DNA of 12,690 nt from Bacillota bacterium (lineage in GTDB: Bacteria > Bacillota_G > SHA-98 > UBA4971): contig JAAZEW010000150.1 of the NCBI GenBank assembly GCA_012512055.1, forward strand, positions 1 to 12,690. Direction: 5' to 3'. The stretch's first letter is position 1; the number at the start of each line of letters is the position of its first letter. A program made the position numbers and the translations under genes. Below the pieces are notes generated by a model, which was not told the origin of the DNA, made no database searches, and worked only from the letters and a program-made list of their open reading frames with translations. This document shows positions 6,457 through 12,690 of the stretch, one piece after another.

Positions 6457-6905
6457 CCGGAAGCCCCCTCCTTATCAGAAGTTACGCTATCTTTCAACTT
6501 CCGGGTAAATTCGATAACTCGTTCTGACGCTTTCAGTGCTTCACATGCTGTCTGTTCGTCGTAGAACTCAAACGGACTCCCACTGGGATAAGCATCTGCG
6601 TATCTTGGGGGTATATAATGCCGGTCCAGTGCCCTGGCGTCGGCAAAAAGGCTGTCCGGGATCTGTATCCCCTGGTCACTCAAGAGGTTAAGCAGCACGA
6701 GGACTGAATGACCTATTGCAGACAACCCTAGACCATGGAGAATCGCTTTTAGTGAGTATTCTCCTGCCTGATGAGCCTTGAAGCATGACCAATTGTAGAA
6801 TTCGTGCTTAGCATCGACATATGCAGATCGTAGTGTTTGCTCAGACTGAGCCATCCACCTTTGGAACTCATCGAAATCGAAACAGACTACATTACTGGGG
6901 GCCAC
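6453..6905 (-). CDS. HEPN-domain protein, putative RNase partner of the downstream MNT
   Basis: A 150-residue helical HEPN protein. From the GTG start it shows the usual order: an amphipathic first helix (FDEFQRWMAQSEQTLRSA), then YNWSCFKAHQAGEYSLKA, the GHSVLVLLN segment, and DRHYIPPRYADAYPSG, equivalent to the RYPD-like loop of the family. With its overlapping MNT partner it forms a HEPN-MNT pair of toxin-antitoxin type; whether this member is active cannot be read directly. GTG at 6905 is preferred because AGGTG (6912-6916) stands 6 nt before it, inside the first codons of the longer form; the in-frame ATG at 6929 has no ribosome site and is followed by a run of A. The transcript would start near 6939 from a promoter at 6946-6974. 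Confidence 0.82.
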   Translation of the reverse strand: MAPSNVVCFDFDEFQRWMAQSEQTLRSAYVDAKHEFYNWSCFKAHQAGEYSLKAILHGLGLSAIGHSVLVLLNLLSDQGIQIPDSLFADARALDRHYIPPRYADAYPSGSPFEFYDEQTACEALKASERVIEFTRKLKDSVTSDKEGASG

Positions 6906-6945
6906 TTGTGTCACCTGCCTTTTTTTCATTATATCATGCTAGGCT

Positions 6946-6974
6946 ATTATCCCGATAGAGTCACGTCTTTTCAA
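6946..6974 (-). promoter_or_regulatory. Candidate sigma-A promoter of the HEPN-MNT pair
   Basis: Read on the minus strand: TTGAAA (6969-6974), a 17-bp spacer, then GATAAT (6946-6951). This would give a leader of about 33 nt to the GTG at 6905. A TATAAT at 6928-6933 overlapping the rejected ATG is an alternative -10 but has no matching -35. Confidence 0.5.
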
Positions 6975-7224
6975 CGCAACCTGTAGTCTGCTCTTTTCAG
7001 AAGAACAAGAGAACGTGCAAGCATGGAATTCTGAGTTTTCATACAATTCTGTTAATTCGGAAGGATTTGTACGGCTGATGAAGAATTGGAATAGCGCTTA
7101 CCTAAAGTGGTCGTGAATTCCTAAAAATCATTTCGGAGGTGATGCATTCCAACCCGGTGAACGGCGAGGTTAAGTAGGCGCCTGAGTTCGTTTCTGCAAG
7201 TATCTGATGAGAGGAGGAACACAC
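6975..7224 (+). other. Upstream region of the protease operon
   Basis: This is the divergent gap between the HEPN-MNT promoter and the S8 protease. I could not find a convincing plus-strand promoter. The proximal part has GGAGGTG (7135-7141) just before an 11-codon frame ATG...TAG (7142-7177), with too little spacing for an ordinary ribosome site. Next come a short palindrome AGGCGCCT (7178-7185) and then the true ribosome binding site of the protease, AGGAGG (7212-7217). A leader peptide or structured leader is possible, but no known riboswitch class was recognised. Confidence 0.4.
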
Positions 7225-10200
7225 GTGTCAAGATCCTGTATTTGGAGGCGTGCTTCACTCATAGGTATTCTTGTAGTGATCCTTGCTACGTTTACCGCTT
7301 CTGCCAAACCGAACATCCCAATCTCGTTTGCTATCAGCGAGGATCCATTTCCGGTGATCCCTGTTTCCCGAGGGCGAGCAGACATAGAGTGGGCAGACGG
7401 AGAGATCCTGGTCAAACTGAAAGGACATAAGTATGTATCGGAGGCTGACGTACACGCGAAAGCAGTTGGCGACGCCTTCCACACTCTCAACACCAGGTTG
7501 GGTGTGGAAGTCATAGAATCCATAGCAGTCAGCGATGTTTCAGAGATACACAGAATCAAGCTCCCCGAAACCATGTCTGTTGAAGAAGCCGTGCTAATCT
7601 ATGAATCCAGCCCGTTCGTGGAATATGCTGAACCCAACTACCTGTGGTATCCGGATGTAATGCCTAACGATCGTTTCTTCCTATTGGGCTACATGTATAA
7701 TATGCACAATATTGGTCTCAAGGCAGCCACAGAGAGATGGTTCCATGTTCCTTTGGCGGATGCTGACATTGACGCGCCGGAGGCGTGGGATATTCGAACC
7801 GATACCGAGGACGTGATCGTGTGTGTCATCGACCAGGGCATACAGTATTATCATCCTGACCTTGCCCCAAACATGTGGATAAACGAAGCTGAGCTATACG
7901 GTGAGCCGGGTGTTGACGATGACGGCAACGGGTTCATCGACGACATTTACGGATGGGATTTCTTCTACGACGACAACACGATCTACCACGAAGACGGTGA
8001 GGAAGATTATCACGGCACACACTGCGCCGGCATTATCGGCGCCCGAGGCAACGATGCGGTTGAAGGTGGTTTTCATGGCGGAGTTGCCGGAGTAACATGG
8101 AACGTTCAGATTATGTCGTGTAAGTTCCTCGGCCCCGGAGGCGGCTATACCTCTGACGCAATAAAGGCTTTAGACTACGCCAAAATGATGGGTGCCACAC
8201 TCACCAGTAACTCCTGGGGCGGCGGTAGCTACAGCAAAGCTCTTGAGGAGGCAATCGCCAACTCCGGCATGCTGTTCATTGCTGCCGCAGGCAATGAAGG
8301 CACAGACAACGACATCATACCGCATTACCCGTCTTCTTATGATCTACCCAACGTTATTGCAGTAGCAGCAACTGAATGGAACGATAAACCGGCGAACTTC
8401 TCCAACTATGGACCAAACTCTGTAGATATCGGGGCGCCCGGCCATATGATTCTCTCCTGTTATCCGGACGGTTCCGAAAGCCTTTGGGCATGGATGGGCG
8501 GCACCTCTATGGCCACGCCGCATGTTGCCGGAGCAGCAGCGTTACTGATTGCGGAATTTCCGGATTTTCCCCACTATCCTGAGGGTCCGGGTTGGACGCC
8601 GGGGCTGGAAACAATCAAGGATATTCTCTTGAAATCCGGAGACCCTCTGCCTGATTTGGTAGGCAGAACGACTTCAGGCAGGCGTCTCAACATTTACAAC
8701 GCGCTTAGCAAGAAATACCCACCTGGGATTAAATATGCCCAGGCAGATGTAACATTCGGAGCCCCACCGCTTACAGTCAACCTCCAAGCCGCGATCGAGG
8801 ATCCGAGCGGCGTATCTAACTACTGGTGGCAGTTGGGTGAGGATAAGGTGTATGGCCTCTCAGCAAACCTAACGCTCGTGGAGGAAAACTCCATCGTTGC
8901 CTGGTTCTATGCTGAAGGTATCGATGGATCCATTTCCAAGTTGCCGGTGCAGGTGACTACAGCCGAACCGGGCACCATAATCTATGTGGACGATACCGGC
9001 GGATTTGATGTTGGCATTCCCCTTAACTTGCTCTTCTTCTGGGCGGCTGAAGACGCCGGCATCCCCTACGTGAGAGTCAACACCAGATACCCGCTTGGCC
9101 TCTCTGAGACCGCTATAGAAAACGAGAATCCAATCTTCTGGGACACCGGCTTCACACGGTATGAAGTCGTATCTCCCTTTGATCAGGAATTGCTGGCAAA
9201 CTTCATGGATGACGGAGGCAGGGTGTTCATCGCAGCTCCGGACTATTTGGGAGACATGGGCCTGGATTGGTTCGGCGCTGACTACCTGCACATACTGGGC
9301 GCATACGGGCTTAATGTCGAAATTGACATATACAAGGGTGTCGAGGGCGATCCCATAACCGACGGGATATCACTGGAGTGGCAGGTGATGACTAAAAGAG
9401 ACGACCTCATTGCTCCTGATCTTGTTTCCAGGCCCATTATGACAGGTGCGTGGGATCTTACGGAAGATGATGATGAGGACCCGGTAATCGTGGATCTTCC
9501 GGGTGCTCTCGGCCTACGTCACGCCAATGATACATATAGGCTCGTGTACCTATCAGCCCCATGGTCTTCGCTGATGTATGCATGGGATGGCTACGATCCG
9601 GAAGACCCCGACATTAACACCACACCATATCTGCTCACAAAGATCTACGAGTATCTTATCGGGGACATCAACATTCCACCCGCTATCGACAAGACAGAGG
9701 CAAGCCTATACTTCGCCAAACCCGACCAGGAAATCGAATTCGCCTGTCAAGCGCACGACCCTGACACCATTGAAAATGGCGAAATCTCATATATATGGGA
9801 TTTCGATGACGGAACCTTGGCCGAAACGGCGATAGCAAGACATGCCTATACGGAGCCGGGCGAATACCGGCCTACCGTATGGGTGGAAGACGCCGAAGGC
9901 GAGTTTGTCGGCGCTGAGCTCTATGTGGCAGTGCTCAATCGGGAAGACATCGTTTTTGTGAACGACCGTCATCCGAACGAAAGTAATACTTCAGGATTTT
10001 GGGTCGATCTCTTCGATAAGCTTGACAAGGAATACGTCGAGGTCAGATCTGCTGACGTAGTGGCAGACAGCGGGGCAAAAGCAGGTTTGGATCAGTTCAG
10101 GGTAATCTGGACGTGTGCCCAGTACGGCGGCCTTGACTATGCAGAACAAGCCGCTATAGCCGACTTCCTGGATAAAGGCGGAAGACTGTTCCTTACCGGC

Positions 10201-11175
10201 CCTGAAGTGCTATGGGAACTTGACCCTGACGAAAGTGAATTCGTCCGGAACTACCTGCATGTCATAGGCAAGGAAGACGATGTCGGCACCACCTTCGTAA
10301 CAGGAGTCGAAGGAGACCCGATTACAGACGGACTGGAGATAGTCTTTGATGACCTTGACTTAGTTGACGGCACTGATTCCCTGGTCCTCGCAGAAGGAGC
10401 ATATCCGATATTCCTCAATGACACAGGCGAGCCGTGCGCGCTGAGATATGAAGGTGAACATCGCCTAGCGTTTCTTTCCTTCATGTTTGAGGCGATCCCA
10501 ACAGCGAGCTCTGAAGCGGCCAGGATCAAATCCAATAACGATGCAGACCCTTCGTTGCCGCCATCCATTGCTAAGCTCCTTCTGGACACAATAATTGACT
10601 GGCTGGGCTTACAGCCTGAAGTAACAGTGCTCGCGCCCGCGAGCGGAGATAAATGGTACGGCAAGAATGACGTCAAGTGGGAAGCCGTTCATCCTGACGA
10701 CGTGGAACTGACCATAGCACTTGAATACTCGTTCGATGACGGCGCAACATGGACAACGTTGGCAACCGGCCTGGTGAACAACGGAGTACACAAATGGGAT
10801 GTAAGCGAAATACCCAGAAGCGGCCCCTGCCGTGTGAAGGTTGTTGCATCTGATCGTTTCGGCAACTCCGGCCAGGCAATAAGCGGTGAATTCCTGCTGA
10901 TCAATGTGGTCGCTAACTCGTTCATCGTAGGGCCTGTACCAGCTTCCGATGTAGTTAACTTCTACATCAACGCACCGGACGGCGCCACACTCTATGTATA
11001 TAACATGGCCGGAGGACTCGTATTCTCTCATGAAATCCCAGCCGGGCAGTGCTTCTACCAATGGCCATTGGTAACGAATGCAGGAAGGCCACTTGCGAAC
11101 GGGCTGTACCTCTGCTACATGGAAACAGCAGACGGAATCAAGTCCGACATTATGCGGCTCGTCATCAGCCGCTGA
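7225..11175 (+). CDS. Large secreted S8 (subtilisin-like) serine protease with duplicated modules and a sorting-like C-terminal domain
   Basis: A 1316-residue exported protease. A signal peptide (1 to about 28: basic start, LIGILVVILATFT core, ASA before the cut) is followed by a propeptide (about 58-140, DGEILVKLKG to SSPFVEYAEPNY). The catalytic domain (about 165-500) shows D203 (VIDQG), H263 (HGTHCAG), oxyanion N357 (AAAGNEG) and S428 (GGTSMATPHVAG); D is followed by QG rather than the common TG or SG. Then come an Ig-like linker, alpha/beta module 1 (about 584-812), a PKD domain (about 815-905, WDFDDG), module 2 (about 906-1130, a copy of module 1), an Ig-like domain (about 1133-1228) and a C-terminal domain (1229-1316, VYNMAGGLVF to LANGLYLCYME) resembling FlgD-Ig/type IX sorting domains. 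GTG at 7225 follows AGGAGG by 7 nt; the ATG at 7207 overlaps that site. It is first in an operon with the PorV-like gene. Confidence 0.92.
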   Translation: MSRSCIWRRASLIGILVVILATFTASAKPNIPISFAISEDPFPVIPVSRGRADIEWADGEILVKLKGHKYVSEADVHAKAVGDAFHTLNTRLGVEVIESIAVSDVSEIHRIKLPETMSVEEAVLIYESSPFVEYAEPNYLWYPDVMPNDRFFLLGYMYNMHNIGLKAATERWFHVPLADADIDAPEAWDIRTDTEDVIVCVIDQGIQYYHPDLAPNMWINEAELYGEPGVDDDGNGFIDDIYGWDFFYDDNTIYHEDGEEDYHGTHCAGIIGARGNDAVEGGFHGGVAGVTWNVQIMSCKFLGPGGGYTSDAIKALDYAKMMGATLTSNSWGGGSYSKALEEAIANSGMLFIAAAGNEGTDNDIIPHYPSSYDLPNVIAVAATEWNDKPANFSNYGPNSVDIGAPGHMILSCYPDGSESLWAWMGGTSMATPHVAGAAALLIAEFPDFPHYPEGPGWTPGLETIKDILLKSGDPLPDLVGRTTSGRRLNIYNALSKKYPPGIKYAQADVTFGAPPLTVNLQAAIEDPSGVSNYWWQLGEDKVYGLSANLTLVEENSIVAWFYAEGIDGSISKLPVQVTTAEPGTIIYVDDTGGFDVGIPLNLLFFWAAEDAGIPYVRVNTRYPLGLSETAIENENPIFWDTGFTRYEVVSPFDQELLANFMDDGGRVFIAAPDYLGDMGLDWFGADYLHILGAYGLNVEIDIYKGVEGDPITDGISLEWQVMTKRDDLIAPDLVSRPIMTGAWDLTEDDDEDPVIVDLPGALGLRHANDTYRLVYLSAPWSSLMYAWDGYDPEDPDINTTPYLLTKIYEYLIGDINIPPAIDKTEASLYFAKPDQEIEFACQAHDPDTIENGEISYIWDFDDGTLAETAIARHAYTEPGEYRPTVWVEDAEGEFVGAELYVAVLNREDIVFVNDRHPNESNTSGFWVDLFDKLDKEYVEVRSADVVADSGAKAGLDQFRVIWTCAQYGGLDYAEQAAIADFLDKGGRLFLTGPEVLWELDPDESEFVRNYLHVIGKEDDVGTTFVTGVEGDPITDGLEIVFDDLDLVDGTDSLVLAEGAYPIFLNDTGEPCALRYEGEHRLAFLSFMFEAIPTASSEAARIKSNNDADPSLPPSIAKLLLDTIIDWLGLQPEVTVLAPASGDKWYGKNDVKWEAVHPDDVELTIALEYSFDDGATWTTLATGLVNNGVHKWDVSEIPRSGPCRVKVVASDRFGNSGQAISGEFLLINVVANSFIVGPVPASDVVNFYINAPDGATLYVYNMAGGLVFSHEIPAGQCFYQWPLVTNAGRPLANGLYLCYMETADGIKSDIMRLVISR

Positions 11176-11191
11176 TTGAGGAGGTGACATC

Positions 11192-12103
11192 ATGGAGATG
11201 AGTCTTAAGAAATGGTTAGTAATGGTCGCCCTAGTAGGGATAGCAGCCACTGCGTTTTCACAGGCGGCGTTTGCCGCACCCGTCGTGGACCCGGTAGGAA
11301 CCGCAGTGATCTTCGATATAGGAATGGGCGCCAGGGCGCTGGGGATGGGCGGAGCCTTTGTGGCAATTGCAGATGATGCCAATGCAATATACTACAACCC
11401 GGCAGGCTTGACGTACGTAGAAGGGCACAATGTCACGTCACTGTATTCATCTCTTCTTGGTGCCGGCAACTACCTCGGTGCAGGTTATGCCCAGACGAAC
11501 CTTGGGGTCGGGGTAGTGAGCCTAATGTCAACTGTGACTGAAAGAGATGAGTACGGTAACCCGGGTGCTTCGTTCGGGTACCGTGAAAACGGTTTGATGG
11601 GCGGATATGCGGGGAAGTTCGGCATGTTCTCGCTTGGCGCCGCATTGAAGCTCTATTCCCAGGCAGCCCCCGGCAACAGTGGATTCGGGGTTACTGCAGA
11701 CGTCGGAGCACTGACGGATTTGCCTCCAATCCAAGGATTGCCAATGGCGGGAATCCGGGTCGGGGCGGTCGCGCGAAACTTCATCGGCGAAGTCAAGTAC
11801 CAAAGCGGACATAGCGATCCCTTCGATCCGGTATTCGTCATAGGAGCTTCGATGAAGCCTATCCGGAAGCTAACAGTGGCCCTGGACTTTAACGTCACAA
11901 ATACCACAGGTCACCTGGGAGCGGAGTATCTGATCATCCCTCAAGTGGCACTGAGGGGAGGAGGCATTCTTGCCGGGGACGGCAGCACGAGATTCACAGC
12001 CGGCGCAGGCTTTTCCCACCGGAACTTCAAGATTGATTACGCATACCAGACGCATAGCGTACTTCCTGATTCCCATTGGCTGTCACTGGGGTTATCGTTC
12101 TAG
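11192..12103 (+). CDS. PorV/UPF0164-like outer-membrane beta-barrel protein
   Basis: A 303-residue exported protein. The signal peptide (1 to about 28) has KK near the start, a hydrophobic core and AFA before the cut. The mature N-terminus carries the family's strongest mark, GARALGMGGAFVAIADDANA followed by IYYNPAGL (about 46-72), after which alternating glycine-rich strands run to the last residues LSLGLSF, ending in phenylalanine as outer-membrane barrels usually do. PorV/PorQ proteins help release or attach type IX secretion substrates in Bacteroidota; related proteins occur widely without a known role. The ATG at 11192 follows AGGAGGTGA after about 4 nt. It starts 16 nt after the protease stop, so the two are co-transcribed and probably function together. 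The gene implies an outer membrane. Confidence 0.85.
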   Translation: MEMSLKKWLVMVALVGIAATAFSQAAFAAPVVDPVGTAVIFDIGMGARALGMGGAFVAIADDANAIYYNPAGLTYVEGHNVTSLYSSLLGAGNYLGAGYAQTNLGVGVVSLMSTVTERDEYGNPGASFGYRENGLMGGYAGKFGMFSLGAALKLYSQAAPGNSGFGVTADVGALTDLPPIQGLPMAGIRVGAVARNFIGEVKYQSGHSDPFDPVFVIGASMKPIRKLTVALDFNVTNTTGHLGAEYLIIPQVALRGGGILAGDGSTRFTAGAGFSHRNFKIDYAYQTHSVLPDSHWLSLGLSF

Positions 12104-12113
12104 ACGAACGCCA

Positions 12114-12153
12114 AAGGGCCCCCTGATTATGCAGGGGGCCCTTCCGTTTCTCT
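12114..12153 (+). terminator. Rho-independent terminator of the protease-PorV operon
   Basis: A perfect 12-bp stem (AAGGGCCCCCTG at 12114-12125 with CAGGGGGCCCTT at 12132-12143), a 6-nt loop ATTATG, then a moderately T-rich tail CCGTTTCTCT. It begins 10 nt after the PorV-like stop codon. Confidence 0.9.
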
Positions 12154-12358
12154 CAAACGGCCTATCCATATAGACAGTGTTAGGCCTTAGCATTGTCAGG
12201 CGCTGTCAGGGGTGACGAAGATGAAGGCTTTCCATCATGGTAGGTTTAGAGCTTGGGCAAGGTCAGCGCCTTCTTTGGCGGCTCTTCTAAGTATAAGTTC
12301 ATTAGTTTTCTCCCGTTTTCCGAGGTCTTGGGTTGTCGGTGCTTGCAGCGAAGGGTGT
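12154..12358. other. Gene-poor stretch after the terminator
   Basis: No intact gene is supported. Short structures include a GGCCTA / TAGGCC inverted repeat (about 12159-12186) and a doubled TGTCAGG (around 12194-12210). On the minus strand lies a 41-codon open stretch that may be a gene remnant. Confidence 0.5.
12235..12357 (-). pseudogene. Possible C-terminal remnant of an unidentified protein
   Basis: Between in-frame stops there are 41 open codons lacking ATG, GTG or TTG, ending GKREKTNELILRR then AAKEGADLAQALNLP and a TGA. The charged, helix-forming composition looks like a real protein end rather than random translation, but no start exists and the upstream end is cut by a stop next to the 12-bp hairpin at 12359. 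I cannot name the family. Confidence 0.25.
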
Positions 12359-12393
12359 CAAAATTCGGCCTCTCGCCTACGGGCCGAATTTTG
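12359..12393. repeat. 12-bp perfect inverted repeat (hairpin 1, REP-like)
   Basis: CAAAATTCGGCC (12359-12370) and GGCCGAATTTTG (12382-12393) pair perfectly around an 11-nt loop. No T-run that would make it an ordinary terminator follows beyond the stem. With the next hairpin it forms a compact palindromic pair of the kind seen in REP-type elements. Confidence 0.65.
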
Positions 12394-12406
12394 TCAAGGT
12401 AACCCG

Positions 12407-12426
12407 CTTGGGGAGCCGTCCCCAAG
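12407..12426. repeat. 8-bp perfect inverted repeat with GCCG loop (hairpin 2, REP-like)
   Basis: CTTGGGGA (12407-12414) and TCCCCAAG (12419-12426) pair perfectly around the tetraloop GCCG, 13 nt after hairpin 1. The bottom-strand reading ACTTGGGGACGG resembles a motif I recall as frequent in intergenic repeats of clostridial-type genomes near Y1 (RAYT) transposases; this needs a search to confirm. Confidence 0.6.
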
Positions 12427-12481
12427 TGTAACACCGGCAACCCTCAACGGTACGTACACTTTCCGGAACCTGCGATTACTT

Positions 12482-12690
12482 ATGGTGATCTGTTTAGTTA
12501 TGCCCATTGTCCTGCTCCTACCCCTAATTCATACGGGATTTGCCCACGCAAACGAGATCCAAGGTCTATCTCTCCGGATCGGCGGTGACGTAGAATTCAA
12601 GCTGAAGTACGCCTGGGGCGATGCAGCCGCCCTTCTCGGGTCGGGTTACACCGCAGGCCAGGCCGATATCTTACAGGTGCTTTCCCTCAA
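12482..12690 (+). CDS. Secreted protein, N-terminal part only (runs off the window)
   Basis: The open frame continues to the window end and begins with a hydrophobic stretch (VICLVMPIVLLLPLIHTGFA) and a likely signal peptidase site (FAHA before NEIQG), followed by an unrecognised mature start (LSLRIGGDVEFKLKYAWGD). The start is uncertain: from ATG 12482 the signal would lack a basic n-region and has no good ribosome binding site. The frame stays open upstream through FRNLRLL, which would supply arginines, but contains no ATG, GTG or TTG there; the CTG at 12470 is a possible start. It lies 56 nt past the second hairpin. The export call is reasonable; the function is unknown. Confidence 0.55.
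   Translation, partial: MVICLVMPIVLLLPLIHTGFAHANEIQGLSLRIGGDVEFKLKYAWGDAAALLGSGYTAGQADILQVLSL

Noticed and set aside
7207..7224. ATG start for the S8 protease at 7207
   Set aside because: The ATG overlaps the AGGAGG ribosome site; the GTG at 7225 has ideal spacing and gives a normal signal peptide.
8869..9291. Long antisense and alternate-frame open stretches inside the protease gene
   Set aside because: They are shadows of a strongly supported coding frame with no ribosome sites or family resemblance.
12246..12440. 64-codon minus-strand open frame across the hairpins
   Set aside because: It reads through both inverted repeats, has a low-complexity mixed composition, and the neighbouring frame (12235-12357) looks more protein-like.

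Overview
The window looks like a chromosomal segment from a Bacillota (Firmicutes)-like bacterium. Pointers are strong GGAGG-type ribosome binding sites, frequent GTG starts, a textbook TTGACA/TATACT promoter, and a GntR regulator, BioY, YigZ and HEPN/MNT pairs of the kind common in that group. Against a simple monoderm picture, the right-hand third encodes a secreted protease with a C-terminal domain resembling type IX secretion sorting domains, and next to it a PorV/UPF0164-like outer-membrane beta-barrel protein. A deep-branching diderm Bacillota lineage would fit both, but the phylum is an inference from gene content.

Left part (1-6905), mostly minus strand. A GntR regulator (start probably CTG at 2067) is followed after 78 nt by a DMT/EamA permease, probably its target; an excellent promoter lies upstream with a possible operator in its spacer. 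On the other side of this regulatory region is a decayed FadH-like flavin oxidoreductase pseudogene with two internal deletions. Then come yigZ/IMPACT, a first nucleotidyltransferase-HepT-like pair (MNT then HEPN, 4-bp overlap), a flavodoxin-fold iron-sulfur flavoprotein-type oxidoreductase, the biotin transporter subunit BioY on the plus strand, and a second HEPN-MNT pair with the opposite gene order (HEPN then MNT, 4-bp overlap). Two unrelated-looking HEPN/MNT modules thus lie within about 3.3 kb.

Right part (7225-12153), plus strand. A two-gene operon encodes a 1316-residue secreted subtilisin-like (S8) protease with a duplicated alpha/beta module, PKD/Ig-like domains and a sorting-like C-terminal domain, followed 16 nt later by the PorV-like barrel protein and a perfect 12-bp-stem intrinsic terminator. 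The natural reading is that protease and barrel protein act together at the cell surface.

The last about 540 bases hold a gene-poor stretch with two adjacent perfect hairpins (REP-like), a possible broken C-terminal gene fragment on the minus strand, and the start of a secreted protein that runs off the window. No rRNA, tRNA, CRISPR array, complete insertion sequence or recognised riboswitch was found.
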